Of a stretch of DNA of 16,252 nucleotides, positions 6,555-14,906 are shown one piece after another. Location: assembly GCA_937896265.1 (NCBI GenBank), contig CALBMD010000385.1, positions 1-16,252 of the forward strand. The letters are read 5' to 3'. The stretch comes from an uncultured Pseudomonadota bacterium. GTDB lineage: Bacteria > Bdellovibrionota_B > Oligoflexia > Oligoflexales > Bog-1112. A program made the translations under genes and the position numbers. Numbering within the stretch: the first letter of the stretch is position 1; the number at the start of each line of letters is the position of its first letter. The notes beneath the pieces are model-generated. The model was given only the letters and a program-made list of their open reading frames with translations, was not told the DNA's origin and ran no database searches.

Positions 6555-6590
6555 AGGGCTTATACGCCCTGCAAAGCAGATCAGAGATCT
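6555..6590 (+). promoter_or_regulatory. Overlapping short hairpins in the rimP leader
   Basis: Three inverted repeats follow one another and share bases. AGGGC/GCCCT (6555-6559 with 6566-6570) has a 6-base loop. CTGC/GCAG (6569-6572 with 6576-6579) has a 3-base loop. AGATC/GATCT (6578-6582 with 6586-6590) has a 3-base loop and is followed by TT then AATTAA. The middle stem excludes both neighbours, which resembles a switchable leader. The stems are only 4-5 pairs, so chance is a real alternative. Confidence 0.25.
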
Positions 6591-6617
6591 TTAATTAAGT
6601 TAATAATAAAGTAACAG

Positions 6618-7073
6618 ATGAACCGAGCTACTTTAGACTCAATGATTACAAGTATAAATTCTATTCTTGCTGGGTCGTTATTTCGTTGTATTGAATGTGA
6701 ATGGGAAGGGAAAACACGGATTTTTCGTGTATTTATTGACCATCCTGAAGGCATGAATATAGATCGTTGCGTTGTCGTGAATGCGCTTCTTAGTGACGCG
6801 GTATTTATTGACGAATCCGTAAGTGGGCAGTATACCTTAGAAGTAAGTTCTCCGGGTATAGATAGACCCCTTAGGTTTATCGAAGATTTCCAAGCAAACA
6901 TCGGAAAGACCGTAGAAGTTGTCTTAGCTGTGCAGGCAGATGGGCGTAAAAAAGCCAAGGGTGTGCTATCAGAAGTAGATGCTTCAGGCTTAGTTCAGAT
7001 GAGTTTGGATCATATATTCAAGACTTGGACTTTTCCTTTAAGTGACTTAAAAAAGGCTCGGTTAATCTGGTAA
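6618..7073 (+). CDS. rimP: Ribosome maturation factor RimP
   Basis: RimP binds the free 30S subunit and is needed for efficient assembly of its head region. The protein is 151 aa, the usual length. The N-terminal domain has the family core FRVFIDHPEGMNIDRCVVVNALLSD. The signature Y-T-L-E-V-S-S-P-G-I-D-R-P-L follows near residues 75-90, and then the C-terminal SH3-like domain with GKTVEVVL, KAKGVLSEVD and the closing FPLSDLKKARLIW. No good Shine-Dalgarno sequence precedes the ATG (AAAGTAACAG only), so initiation may be inefficient or leader-dependent. The start is chosen because the conserved domain begins almost at once. It is the first gene of the rimP-nusA-infB cluster, a widely conserved order. 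Confidence 0.95.
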   Translation: MNRATLDSMITSINSILAGSLFRCIECEWEGKTRIFRVFIDHPEGMNIDRCVVVNALLSDAVFIDESVSGQYTLEVSSPGIDRPLRFIEDFQANIGKTVEVVLAVQADGRKKAKGVLSEVDASGLVQMSLDHIFKTWTFPLSDLKKARLIW

Positions 7074-7124
7074 ATTCAAAACTATTGAGCAAATTATACA
7101 TTAAATTGCATGAGAGGAAGGCCA

Positions 7125-8705
7125 ATGTCCTTTGATGAAGGGAACGGCGAGTTAGGAAAATTGAGTCAAGTGGTCGCGTCGGTTAGTCGTGACAAAAATC
7201 TTGATAAAGGCGTAATTATTGATGCCTTAGAGCAAGCTATGCTACACGCAGCTAGACGAGAGTTCGGTATCAATGCCGATCTTGAAGCTTGCTATAACGA
7301 AGAGTTAGATGAAATAGAACTATTTCAGTTTAGAACTGTTGTTGAAGAGACAGATGACCTAGATGAGACCGAGATCGCATTAGATGAAGCAAAAAATCTT
7401 GATGAGGGCACAGAACTCGGTGATTCTTTGGGAGTCAAAGTCAATACAAACCGATTTGGTCGGATTGCCGCACAATCCGCTAAACAGATTATTGTACAAA
7501 AAGTAAGAGAAGCAGAAAGAGCTCAAGTGTATGAAGAGTACAAAGAGCGAGTTGGAGAGATTTTAAGCGGCCATGTAAGGCGTGTTGAAAGAAACGATAT
7601 CATCGTTGATTTGGGTCGTGTTGAAGCGGTTATCCCTTATAGAGAGCAGATGCAAGGGGAAAAGTTCAGGCCTAAAGATAGAGTTCAAGCCTATGTAGTT
7701 GAAATTAAAAAGTCTTCTCGAGGCCCTCAGATTATTATGTCGCGAGCTCATCCAGGATTTTTGGTTTGTCTGTTTGAACAAAATGTTACCGAAATTTATG
7801 ACGAAATTGTATCTATTGAATCAGCAGCTCGCGATGCTGGCTTGCGTTCTAAAATTGCAGTTTATTCTCGGGACTCTTCTGTCGATCCTGTAGGTGCTTG
7901 CGTTGGTTTAAAAGGTTCTCGCGTACAAGCAGTTGTGCAAGAATTAAATGGCGAAAAAATTGATATTGTCCCATGGGATAAAGACCCAGCTAAGTTGGTT
8001 TGCAACGCTTTAGCACCAGCTGTTGTCAGTAAAGTCATCGTTGATGATGAGCGGCATGCGATGGAAGTTATTGTTGCAGAGGATCAACTTTCTTTGGCAA
8101 TTGGTAAGCGTGGGCAAAACGTACGCTTAGCAGCGCAACTGACAGGATGGCGATTAGACATAAAGAGTGAAGCTAAGCTTGAAGAGCAGGTAGCAGGCAT
8201 TAAGGCGGTTCTTGCTTCTATCGAAGGTTTAGGTGATATGCATGCTGGTATTTTAGTGCATGAAGGTATTAAATCACCAGCTGAGCTTTGTGAAATGTCG
8301 CCAAGAGTACTTGGTCGCATGCTTAACCTTGATGAAGAGAGTGCGCAAAAGGTTATCGAAGCGGCAGCTGATAAGGCCAAAGAGCTTGAAGGTGAGATTA
8401 AAGATACAGATGATTATAGAGCGCAGGATGCAGCTGCAGCGCCTTTATCAGCTGATGAAGAGAAAAAGAAGCTCGAGGATAGGGATCGAGCAGTTAGAAT
8501 CGAGATGTTTATGCAACTTCGTGGTGTAGGTGAAGCAGCTGCTCATGCACTCGCAGATGCAGGCTACGGGACTATCGGTGATATCTTGGCAGATACCAGC
8601 GACGAAGTAGCTCAGAAAGCAGACCTGTCTCTAAGCATAGCTAGAACTGTGCAAATAGCGGCAGATCGATTCCTTCAGGAAAAATTAAAGTCTTTTGAGG
8701 AATAG
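7125..8705 (+). CDS. nusA: Transcription termination/antitermination factor NusA
   Basis: NusA binds RNA polymerase and nascent RNA, modulating pausing, termination and antitermination. I choose ATG 7125 (526 aa): AGGAAGG at 7115-7121 is well placed for it but would lie inside the coding region if the ATG at 7110 were used. The order is an N-terminal polymerase-binding domain (to about 140, ending IAAQSAKQIIVQKVREAERA), an S1 domain (from about 144, with IIVDLGRVEAVIPYREQM), KH1 (about 240-305, with DPVGACVGLKGSRVQAV), KH2 (about 306-350, with IGKRGQNVRLAAQLTGW), and two helix-hairpin-helix type C-terminal repeats separated by a charged linker. E. coli NusA also has two such acidic repeats. 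The domain text looks deltaproteobacterial to me. Confidence 0.96.
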   Translation: MSFDEGNGELGKLSQVVASVSRDKNLDKGVIIDALEQAMLHAARREFGINADLEACYNEELDEIELFQFRTVVEETDDLDETEIALDEAKNLDEGTELGDSLGVKVNTNRFGRIAAQSAKQIIVQKVREAERAQVYEEYKERVGEILSGHVRRVERNDIIVDLGRVEAVIPYREQMQGEKFRPKDRVQAYVVEIKKSSRGPQIIMSRAHPGFLVCLFEQNVTEIYDEIVSIESAARDAGLRSKIAVYSRDSSVDPVGACVGLKGSRVQAVVQELNGEKIDIVPWDKDPAKLVCNALAPAVVSKVIVDDERHAMEVIVAEDQLSLAIGKRGQNVRLAAQLTGWRLDIKSEAKLEEQVAGIKAVLASIEGLGDMHAGILVHEGIKSPAELCEMSPRVLGRMLNLDEESAQKVIEAAADKAKELEGEIKDTDDYRAQDAAAAPLSADEEKKKLEDRDRAVRIEMFMQLRGVGEAAAHALADAGYGTIGDILADTSDEVAQKADLSLSIARTVQIAADRFLQEKLKSFEE

Positions 8706-8753
8706 TGGGTTTTTTGGGGCGATTTGAGCTTTTTTTGTTAAAAAGGGTTATGA

Positions 8754-11654
8754 ATGGGTAAGATTCGCGTTTATGAGTTAGCTCGCGAACTAAATATTGA
8801 GAGCAAGATTCTACTGGTCAAGATGAAAGAGGCAGGCATTATTGTCAACAGCCATCAAAGCACTTTGACGCAGGCGCAAGTAGATCAAATTCGTGCCCTT
8901 ACAGCAGAAAAGCAAAGTCGCGTCGTTGTTAGAAGAAGAAAGAAGGTCGACGAAGCGCCGATAGAGGCGGTGGAAGCGATAGAACCGATAGAACCGATAG
9001 AAACGACCCAGGATCTTTCTGTCTCTGATGTTGAAGCTATGCCAGAACAGATAGCTAAAATAGCAGACGAGCAAGTTGAAATAAAAGACCCTGAGTCGAA
9101 AAAAGAAGATGAAATCTCTCCTCTTCCTTCAGAGGCTATCATTGCTGTAGAAGAGGTTAAGAGCAGTATTGAGGTCGAAATCGTTGAGACCGCTCCTGAG
9201 GCTGTTGCAGCAGAAAAGGCGGCAGAGCCTTCTTTTGAAAGTCCGAAAGAGGACAGGCTTGGCGGCAAAAAGTCACTTATTGATTCTAATTTGCCAAAAG
9301 GTGTTGCTCGTAGCGTTACAAGTACACCAAGCTCTTTTGATGTTTTGCGTAAGGTAATGGAAACTCCAAGCGAAGAAGATAAGGCGCCAAAACATAGGCC
9401 GCCTGTTGTTAAAGAAAGAAGACAGTTTGTTGGTGCGACGATTGTTCGAAAAGCTACCCCTGAGGAAGCAGAAAACACTCGTGCTCAACATGAAATTAGA
9501 AACAAGCCTAATTTACGTAAAGACGAGGTATCGACTCAGCGCCCCGCTCAACGTGATAGTCAATCGCAAAACGAGACAAGCGTTCAGTCATCAAGCGATG
9601 ATCAGATTGGCAAGTGGGTAAAAGATAAAAAAGAACGCGTTGGACGCGTAGAAGAAGAAGAGGCCAAAGCAAGGGTTACTAGCGGCTTCTCAAATAAAAA
9701 GCGCGTTTCAACAAGAGAGCTTTTATCTGACATTGAAATTGATTCTAGCGAAGAAGAAACCTCTCCTTGGGAAAGCGCGGCTAATAAACGCCGCAAGACA
9801 ATCTATACGCCTGGTGACAATGCTAAACGAAGAGCTGCCAAGCGGAAAAAAGACCTTAAGAAAACACAGATTACAACTCCTAGGGCAGCTTATAGGGTTG
9901 TGAAAATCAAGGGGACACATATCACTGCTGGCGAGTTGGCAAAGCAGATGAGTGTCAAAGCCTCTGAGGTTTTGAGTAAATTGATGTCCCAAGGGATGGT
10001 TGCGTCAATTAATCAAGATTTAGAGTATGATGTTGCCGCTCTACTAGCTAGTGACTTTGGTTTTGAGTGCAAGAATGTCGTTGAAACTGAAGATAGCATT
10101 TTGGAATTGGAAAAAACCCGCGAGAAAAGCGTGCGAGTATCGCGCCCACCAATTATTACAGTTATGGGGCACGTAGACCACGGTAAGACATCCATTTTGG
10201 ATGCTATTAGACAAAGCGATGTATGTAGTAAAGAGTTTGGCGGTATTACACAACATATTGGTGCTTATACCGTCAATCATAAGGGCCAAAGAATCACCTT
10301 CTTAGACACCCCTGGCCATGAAGCTTTCTCAGAAATGCGCTCTCGTGGTGCGCGTTTGACAGATTTAGTTGTTCTTGTTGTCGCAGCAGACGATGGTGTT
10401 AAGCCGCAGACTATTGAAGCTATATCTCATGCTAAGCAAGCAGGCGTGCCGCTTATTGTGGCAATTAATAAGATTGATAAACCAAACCTCAATTTTGAGA
10501 GGGTTTTTAGAGAGCTTGCTGATAATGATATTTTAGCTGAAGAATGGGGTGGAGAAGTTCAGGTTGTTAAAGTTTCAGCTTTAAAGAAGCAGGGACTTGA
10601 AGAACTTTTGGAAGCGATTTTGATCCAAAATGAAATGCTTGAACTTACTGCTTATGAAGATGGACCGGCTGAAGGTGTGATTGTTGAAGCGCATCTAGAA
10701 GTGGGTCGTGGACCTGTGGCTACTGTTATTTTGACTAATGGTAGGCTCAAAGTTGGTGATTTCGTTGTTGCTGGTGAAGTTACAGGTAAAGTTCGCTTGA
10801 TGGAAAACCAAGCAGGACAGTCTATTAAAGAAGCTGGTCCTACTTTACCGTTCGAAATTTTTGGTTTAACAGCAGTTCCTATGGCTGGTGATCTTGTTAA
10901 TGCAACCAAAGATGAGCGTGTTTCCAAAGAACTAGCAGAGCATAGACGTAAGAAAAAAGAAGTTAAATCTGAAACGACAGCTGCTGCTACGTTAGATGAT
11001 TTAATCGGCAAGGTGAATTCGGCAGAGATTCCACAAGTGCCTTTGCTTGTAAAAGCAGATACACAAGGAAGTCTTGAAGCAATTATTAGTTCTCTTGCAA
11101 AAATGAATAGCTCTAAAGTACGCAATATCATTGTGCATAAAGCAGTGGGTGGTATTAATGAAACAGATATTAATCTCGCTGAGACTGCAGGTGGCGTGAT
11201 CTTAGGGTTTAATGTTCGCGCTATTGGTTCTCTTAAAGAGCAAGCTGAAAAGCGTGGCGTAGTGGTCCAGTATTTTAGTGTCATCTATGAATTGATTGAT
11301 GCTGTACGCCATCTTATGGCTGGCAAGTTGCCTCCAATTTGCACGGAAGTCATTCAGGGTCATGCTGAAGTACGAAATCCAATCAATATTCCTAAGATTG
11401 GTATCATTGCTGGCTCTTCAGTGATGGATGGTAAGATTACCAGATCGTCACATCTGCGTCTTATCCGTGACGACATTGTTATCTTTAAAGGAAAAGTTGG
11501 TTCTTTGCGTCGCTTTAAAGATGACGTTAAAGAAGTGCTTAATGGGTATGAATGCGGTATCGGCATTGACGGTTATACGGATGTTCGTCAAGGAGACCGT
11601 ATCGAGGCCTTTATGATTGAAGAAAAGGCTGCAGTTTTGGATTTTGAGGTTTAA
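8754..11654 (+). CDS. infB: Translation initiation factor IF-2
   Basis: IF2 is the GTPase that brings initiator tRNA to the 30S subunit and promotes subunit joining. It is 966 aa, in the upper range of the family. An IF2_N domain (residues 1-50, IRVYELARELNIES) is followed by a long charged, probably disordered linker (about 60-375). A second IF2_N-like domain follows (about 380-440, VVKIKGTHITAGELAKQM). The GTPase domain has G1 GHVDHGKT (472-479), G3 DTPGHE (518-523), G4 NKID (572-575) and G5 SAL (608-610). Beta-barrel and C-terminal tRNA-binding domains complete it (RGVVVQYFSVIYELIDAV, and near the end GYECGIGI). AAGGG lies six bases before the ATG. Internal in-frame starts that could yield shorter isoforms cannot be excluded. 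Confidence 0.97.
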   Translation: MGKIRVYELARELNIESKILLVKMKEAGIIVNSHQSTLTQAQVDQIRALTAEKQSRVVVRRRKKVDEAPIEAVEAIEPIEPIETTQDLSVSDVEAMPEQIAKIADEQVEIKDPESKKEDEISPLPSEAIIAVEEVKSSIEVEIVETAPEAVAAEKAAEPSFESPKEDRLGGKKSLIDSNLPKGVARSVTSTPSSFDVLRKVMETPSEEDKAPKHRPPVVKERRQFVGATIVRKATPEEAENTRAQHEIRNKPNLRKDEVSTQRPAQRDSQSQNETSVQSSSDDQIGKWVKDKKERVGRVEEEEAKARVTSGFSNKKRVSTRELLSDIEIDSSEEETSPWESAANKRRKTIYTPGDNAKRRAAKRKKDLKKTQITTPRAAYRVVKIKGTHITAGELAKQMSVKASEVLSKLMSQGMVASINQDLEYDVAALLASDFGFECKNVVETEDSILELEKTREKSVRVSRPPIITVMGHVDHGKTSILDAIRQSDVCSKEFGGITQHIGAYTVNHKGQRITFLDTPGHEAFSEMRSRGARLTDLVVLVVAADDGVKPQTIEAISHAKQAGVPLIVAINKIDKPNLNFERVFRELADNDILAEEWGGEVQVVKVSALKKQGLEELLEAILIQNEMLELTAYEDGPAEGVIVEAHLEVGRGPVATVILTNGRLKVGDFVVAGEVTGKVRLMENQAGQSIKEAGPTLPFEIFGLTAVPMAGDLVNATKDERVSKELAEHRRKKKEVKSETTAAATLDDLIGKVNSAEIPQVPLLVKADTQGSLEAIISSLAKMNSSKVRNIIVHKAVGGINETDINLAETAGGVILGFNVRAIGSLKEQAEKRGVVVQYFSVIYELIDAVRHLMAGKLPPICTEVIQGHAEVRNPINIPKIGIIAGSSVMDGKITRSSHLRLIRDDIVIFKGKVGSLRRFKDDVKEVLNGYECGIGIDGYTDVRQGDRIEAFMIEEKAAVLDFEV
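8978..9004 (+). repeat. 9-bp tandem repeat in the infB linker
   Basis: Three in-frame copies of the unit gatagaacc (the last ends aac) lie at 8978-8986, 8987-8995 and 8996-9004. They encode an I-E-P repeat inside the acidic linker of IF2, around residues 75-84. Related glutamate-rich codons precede it (ATAGAGGCGGTGGAAGC). It fits slippage in a disordered region that tolerates length change. Confidence 0.85.
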
Positions 11655-11657
11655 AAA

Positions 11658-11996
11658 GTGGGTTTAAGGCAGGATCGGCTAGCCGATGAAATAAGAGATA
11701 TCATTGCGACAATGCTTACTAGCGGCCAGCTGCATGATGATAAATTGCTAGAAATCACAATTACGCATGTAAAAGTGACAGCGGATTTGCAACTAGCTTC
11801 TGTTTATTATCGTGTCTACAATGAAGAGCAGTTGCCTGATATTGAAAAAGCGATCTTAGAGGCTTCTAACTTCTTGCGACGTAAGCTTGCAACGACTTTG
11901 CGTTTAAGGCGAATCCCTGTACTTAGGTTTTTTTATGATGAAAGCATTGAACGAGGTTCGCGAATTGAGCGAATACTTCATAATCTAAGAGCCTAG
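11658..11996 (+). CDS. rbfA: 30S ribosome-binding factor RbfA
   Basis: RbfA binds the nascent 30S subunit near the decoding site and helps 16S rRNA 5'-end maturation. It is 112 aa, a little shorter than E. coli's. The chosen start is GTG at 11658, with GAGGT at 11646-11650 as ribosome-binding site seven bases away; this site lies in the last codons of infB, so the two are probably coupled. Family features are RQDRLADEIRDIIATML at the N-terminus, the KH-like core ITHVKVTADLQLASVYYRVY, and the closing LRRKLATTLRLRRIPVLRF-F-Y-D-E-S segment. Its place between infB and truB is the usual one. Confidence 0.94.
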   Translation: MGLRQDRLADEIRDIIATMLTSGQLHDDKLLEITITHVKVTADLQLASVYYRVYNEEQLPDIEKAILEASNFLRRKLATTLRLRRIPVLRFFYDESIERGSRIERILHNLRA

Positions 11997-12032
11997 TCTT
12001 TTCTCTTACCCCTAACTACTGCTGGAGCTTAG

Positions 12033-13010
12033 ATGTCTGCTGAAGAGGCGCCGGCCTTAAATGGCATATTGCTTGTCAACAAACCCAGAGGCCTTGCCTC
12101 AAAGCGAATTTCAACCGTGCTTAGCAAGATCTTGCCTAAGGGGAGGATTGGCCATTTAGGCACTCTTGATCCATTAGCTGATGGCTTGTTACCTATTCTT
12201 TTAGGTAAAGCAACACGCCTTCAAGATTATTTAATTACATTAAAAAAAGCTTATCGCTGCCAGGTTAAATTAGGTTATGAAACAGATACCTTGGATCTAG
12301 AGGGCCAGATACAGCAAACAAAACCTATTGCCCCTTTCACTGCAAGCGAGCTAGTAGAGCGAGTGCATTTGCTGCTTGGTGCTAGCAGTCAGCTACCACC
12401 TATATACTCAGCAGTTAAATTTCAGGGCAAAGCTTTGTATAAATACGCCAGAAATGGCCAAGGGGATCAGATTAGTTTTGAGCGCTTGGCTCGCCCCATT
12501 TTCATTTACGAAGCTAAATCGCTAGGATGCAATGAAGATAGCTTTTCTTTTGAAGTGGTTTGTTCAAAAGGAACATATATCAGAGTGCTAGCACAAAGGC
12601 TTGCTTTAGAGCTAGCAAACTTAGGAACAGTAACTACTCTTACCCGTACACAGTGTGCAGGATTTGGTCTGGAAAGATCGGTGAGCTTAGAAGATATACA
12701 GCACACGGGTTTCTTGCAGAGTGATGCCTTTAAAAAAGCGTTTGTTCCTATTGAAGAGTTAGAAATTGGTTTACCCAAAGTGCAGGTTGTAAATGACCGT
12801 CTTTGTAAAAACCTGATGATGGGGCAAAGCATTCAGAGCCAGCTTGGTGTTGAGGGTGATTTGCGTGGTCTTGAAAATATTAAAGATGATAGCATTTCCC
12901 CTGAAAGAATATTAATCTTTGACGCGAATAGAAAGGCGTTAGCCTTAGGGACTATTAGTCCAGCTGACAACGGACATTTCGCTATTTCCATTACTAGGAG
13001 CCTAAGATGA
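12033..13010 (+). CDS. truB: tRNA pseudouridine-55 synthase TruB
   Basis: TruB isomerises U55 of the T-arm of tRNAs to pseudouridine. The protein is 325 aa, typical of the family. The N-terminal motif NKPRG (residues 16-20) and the catalytic motif GTLDPLADG (43-51) are intact, with D46 as the expected nucleophile, followed by LLPILLGKATRLQDYL. Other family landmarks are YRCQVKLGYETDTLD, the QLPPIYSAVKFQGKALY segment and CSKGTYIRVLAQRLALEL. The C-terminal about 80 residues should correspond to the RNA-binding (PUA-like) extension, though I see no strong motif. A GGAG ribosome-binding site precedes the ATG. The stop overlaps the metK start (ATGA). Usually ribF or rpsO follows truB; here metK does. 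Confidence 0.95.
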   Translation: MSAEEAPALNGILLVNKPRGLASKRISTVLSKILPKGRIGHLGTLDPLADGLLPILLGKATRLQDYLITLKKAYRCQVKLGYETDTLDLEGQIQQTKPIAPFTASELVERVHLLLGASSQLPPIYSAVKFQGKALYKYARNGQGDQISFERLARPIFIYEAKSLGCNEDSFSFEVVCSKGTYIRVLAQRLALELANLGTVTTLTRTQCAGFGLERSVSLEDIQHTGFLQSDAFKKAFVPIEELEIGLPKVQVVNDRLCKNLMMGQSIQSQLGVEGDLRGLENIKDDSISPERILIFDANRKALALGTISPADNGHFAISITRSLR

Positions 13011-14164
13011 GCATGTTAAGTAACTCAAACTACCTTTTTACTTCGGAGTCCGTCAGCGAGGGGCATCCTGATAAGGTCGCAGATCAGATTAGCGATAGCA
13101 TCTTGGACGCATTGTTAGCTCAAGATAGCAAAGCGCGAGTTGCTTGTGAAACATTAGTCAAGACAGGCCTTGTCATTTTGGCGGGTGAGATTACATCATC
13201 AGCAAAAGTTGATTTTGCAGCTGAAGCCCGTAAAGCGATTAAAGATGTTGGGTACGATGATGGTGACATGGGCTTTGACTACAAAAGTTGCGGTGTCTTG
13301 CAGTGCATCGAACAGCAGTCGCCAGACATTGCGCAAGGAGTCAACGAAGGTGACGGGCTTTATGCTGAGCAGGGAGCTGGTGATCAAGGCATGATGTTTG
13401 GTTTTGCTTGTGATGAAACTGATGCCTATATGCCAGCAACGATTCAATATTCACATCAATTGCTTTTTAATTTGTCGAAGGCGCGAAAAAATAAAGAAGT
13501 AAATTGGTTAAGACCTGATGCAAAAAGCCAAGTAACTGCTGAATACCGCGAAGGAAAACTAAGCCGAATCGATACTGTAGTTATTTCAACGCAGCATGCT
13601 CCAGATGTTAGTCATAAGCAAATTGAAGAATATGTGGTTGAGAATTGTGTCAAGAAAACTATCCCACTGGCACTTTTAAAAGATACAAAATATCTTATTA
13701 ATCCAACTGGTCGCTTTGTGACAGGGGGACCTCTTGGTGACTGCGGTCTCACTGGCCGCAAGATTATCGTTGATACCTATGGTGGCCATGGTGCTCATGG
13801 TGGTGGCGCTTTTTCAGGCAAAGATCCAAGCAAAGTGGACCGATCTGCAGCTTATATGGGCAGGTACATTGCTAAAAATTTGGTAGCTGCTGGCTTAGCC
13901 AAAAAGTGCTTAGTTCAACTAGCTTATGCCATTGGTGTAGCTGAGCCTGTAAGCGTATTTGTTGAAACCTATGGGACGTCTTTGCATAGCCGAGAGGAAT
14001 TAGCTTCTTTAGTAAAACGCCATTTTGGTTTAAAACCAAAAGAGATTATTACTCATTTAGATTTATTGCAGCCTATTTATTATAAGACAGCTTCTTATGG
14101 TCATTTTGGTCGTTCTGAGTTTCCATGGGAAAGACTTGATAAGGTAAATGCACTCAAAAGCTAA
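13007..14164 (+). CDS. metK: S-adenosylmethionine synthase
   Basis: MetK makes S-adenosylmethionine from methionine and ATP, feeding methylation reactions including rRNA and tRNA methylation. It is 385 aa, normal for the family. Motifs are all present: FTSESVSEGHPDKVADQISD (GHPDK at 19-23), DQGMMFGFACDET (from 126), GGPLGDCGLTGRKIIVDTYG, and the phosphate-binding loop GGGAFSGKDPSKVDRSAAY (about 265-283). ATG 13007 is chosen because AGGAG at 12996-13000 is six bases away; ATG 13013 is a less well-spaced alternative. The start overlaps the truB stop, so it is very likely in the same transcript and translationally coupled. No SAM riboswitch can lie directly upstream, because that sequence is truB coding. 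Confidence 0.97.
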   Translation: MSMLSNSNYLFTSESVSEGHPDKVADQISDSILDALLAQDSKARVACETLVKTGLVILAGEITSSAKVDFAAEARKAIKDVGYDDGDMGFDYKSCGVLQCIEQQSPDIAQGVNEGDGLYAEQGAGDQGMMFGFACDETDAYMPATIQYSHQLLFNLSKARKNKEVNWLRPDAKSQVTAEYREGKLSRIDTVVISTQHAPDVSHKQIEEYVVENCVKKTIPLALLKDTKYLINPTGRFVTGGPLGDCGLTGRKIIVDTYGGHGAHGGGAFSGKDPSKVDRSAAYMGRYIAKNLVAAGLAKKCLVQLAYAIGVAEPVSVFVETYGTSLHSREELASLVKRHFGLKPKEIITHLDLLQPIYYKTASYGHFGRSEFPWERLDKVNALKS

Positions 14165-14176
14165 GCCAAGGTAGCC

Positions 14177-14854
14177 ATGATTGAATATCTAAATGGCAAA
14201 GTCTTGAGTTCAAGCCCAATGGGCTTAGTTCTGCTTGTTAATGGCGTGGGCTATGGGATTAGAACGCCCCTTAACTTGAAGCAAGAGCAGCCAAAAGAAG
14301 GCAATGAGCTTTCACTGTGGATTCACACGCGAGTCAGAGAAGAGGAGATTAGTCTTTTTGGCTTCCAAGATTTGACTAGCCGTCGTGTATTTGAGCTACT
14401 GCTGTTAGTTAGCGGTGTGGGTCCAAAAGTAGCCCTTGCTATCATGTCAACAATGACTTTGCGTCAGCTTTTTAGCGCCTTGAAAAATGAAGAAGTGACT
14501 TATTTTCAAGCTGTGCCTGGTGTTGGTAAAAAGACGGCAGAAAAAATTATTTTTGAGCTGCGTAATAAATCTGAAATAACTGACTTGCTAGCGCAAAATA
14601 CGCAAGTGACCCAGCCTGCAGCTAGAAGCTCACTTTTTGACACCAAACTCGAGGATGCTTTTGAGCATGAGAGTAAAAAATCAGATCTTATTTCTGCCCT
14701 TGGTAATCTTGGGTTCAAAGAAAAAGAAATTCGGCAAGTTATTCAGGAGCTTGCTCCAGTCGCCTTTGCCGGCAGTTTTCAGAGCTTGGTTCGGCAAGCT
14801 TTAGCCCTTTTAGGGCGAAAAGCAGCACCGAAGGCTGTAGAGGAGCTTTTTTGA
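14177..14854 (+). CDS. ruvA: Holliday junction branch migration protein RuvA
   Basis: RuvA tetramers bind four-way DNA junctions and recruit the RuvB motor. The protein is 225 aa, longer than the common 190-205. Domain I is the OB fold (about 1-63, MIEYLNGKVLSSSPMGLVLL, then VREEEISLFGF). Domain II has two helix-hairpin-helix motifs, LLLVSGVGPKVALAIM and AVPGVGKKTAEKIIFEL. A variable linker (about 135-165) is followed by the three-helix domain III that contacts RuvB (SALGNLGFKEKEIRQVI). The extra length is in the linker and C-terminal tail. The ribosome-binding site is AAGG at 14168-14171, twelve bases after the metK stop. ruvC is not in the window. Confidence 0.96.
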   Translation: MIEYLNGKVLSSSPMGLVLLVNGVGYGIRTPLNLKQEQPKEGNELSLWIHTRVREEEISLFGFQDLTSRRVFELLLLVSGVGPKVALAIMSTMTLRQLFSALKNEEVTYFQAVPGVGKKTAEKIIFELRNKSEITDLLAQNTQVTQPAARSSLFDTKLEDAFEHESKKSDLISALGNLGFKEKEIRQVIQELAPVAFAGSFQSLVRQALALLGRKAAPKAVEELF

Positions 14855-14906
14855 TCCTCAAGCAACCTGAATCTAGGCTTAGTTCGAGTTTGCTTAGAGG
14901 CTTTTC

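Noticed and set aside
6482..6617. Initiator tRNA gene upstream of rimP, as in E. coli
   Set aside because: No acceptor stem, T-loop consensus or CCA end can be found in this gap.
7110..7124. ATG 7110 as the nusA start
   Set aside because: It has no ribosome-binding site, and the AGGAAGG that fits ATG 7125 would lie inside its coding region.
8706..8753. T-rich nusA-infB gap as a terminator
   Set aside because: The T runs are not preceded by a GC-rich hairpin. The only stem (8729-8745) is six mostly A-U pairs, marginal even as a structure over the infB ribosome-binding site.
8885..9478. 197-codon minus-strand frame rich in serine and threonine opposite the infB linker
   Set aside because: Its composition is explained by the complement of glutamate- and lysine-rich codons in the IF2 linker.
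10652..11284. 210-codon minus-strand open frame opposite infB
   Set aside because: It is a shadow of the conserved IF2 reading frame, with no family resemblance and no ribosome-binding site noted.
14831..14852. Terminator-like AAGGCT / AGCTTT plus T run at the end of ruvA
   Set aside because: It is inside the coding sequence, has only six pairs with one G-U, and ruvB follows directly; probably chance or at most weak attenuation.
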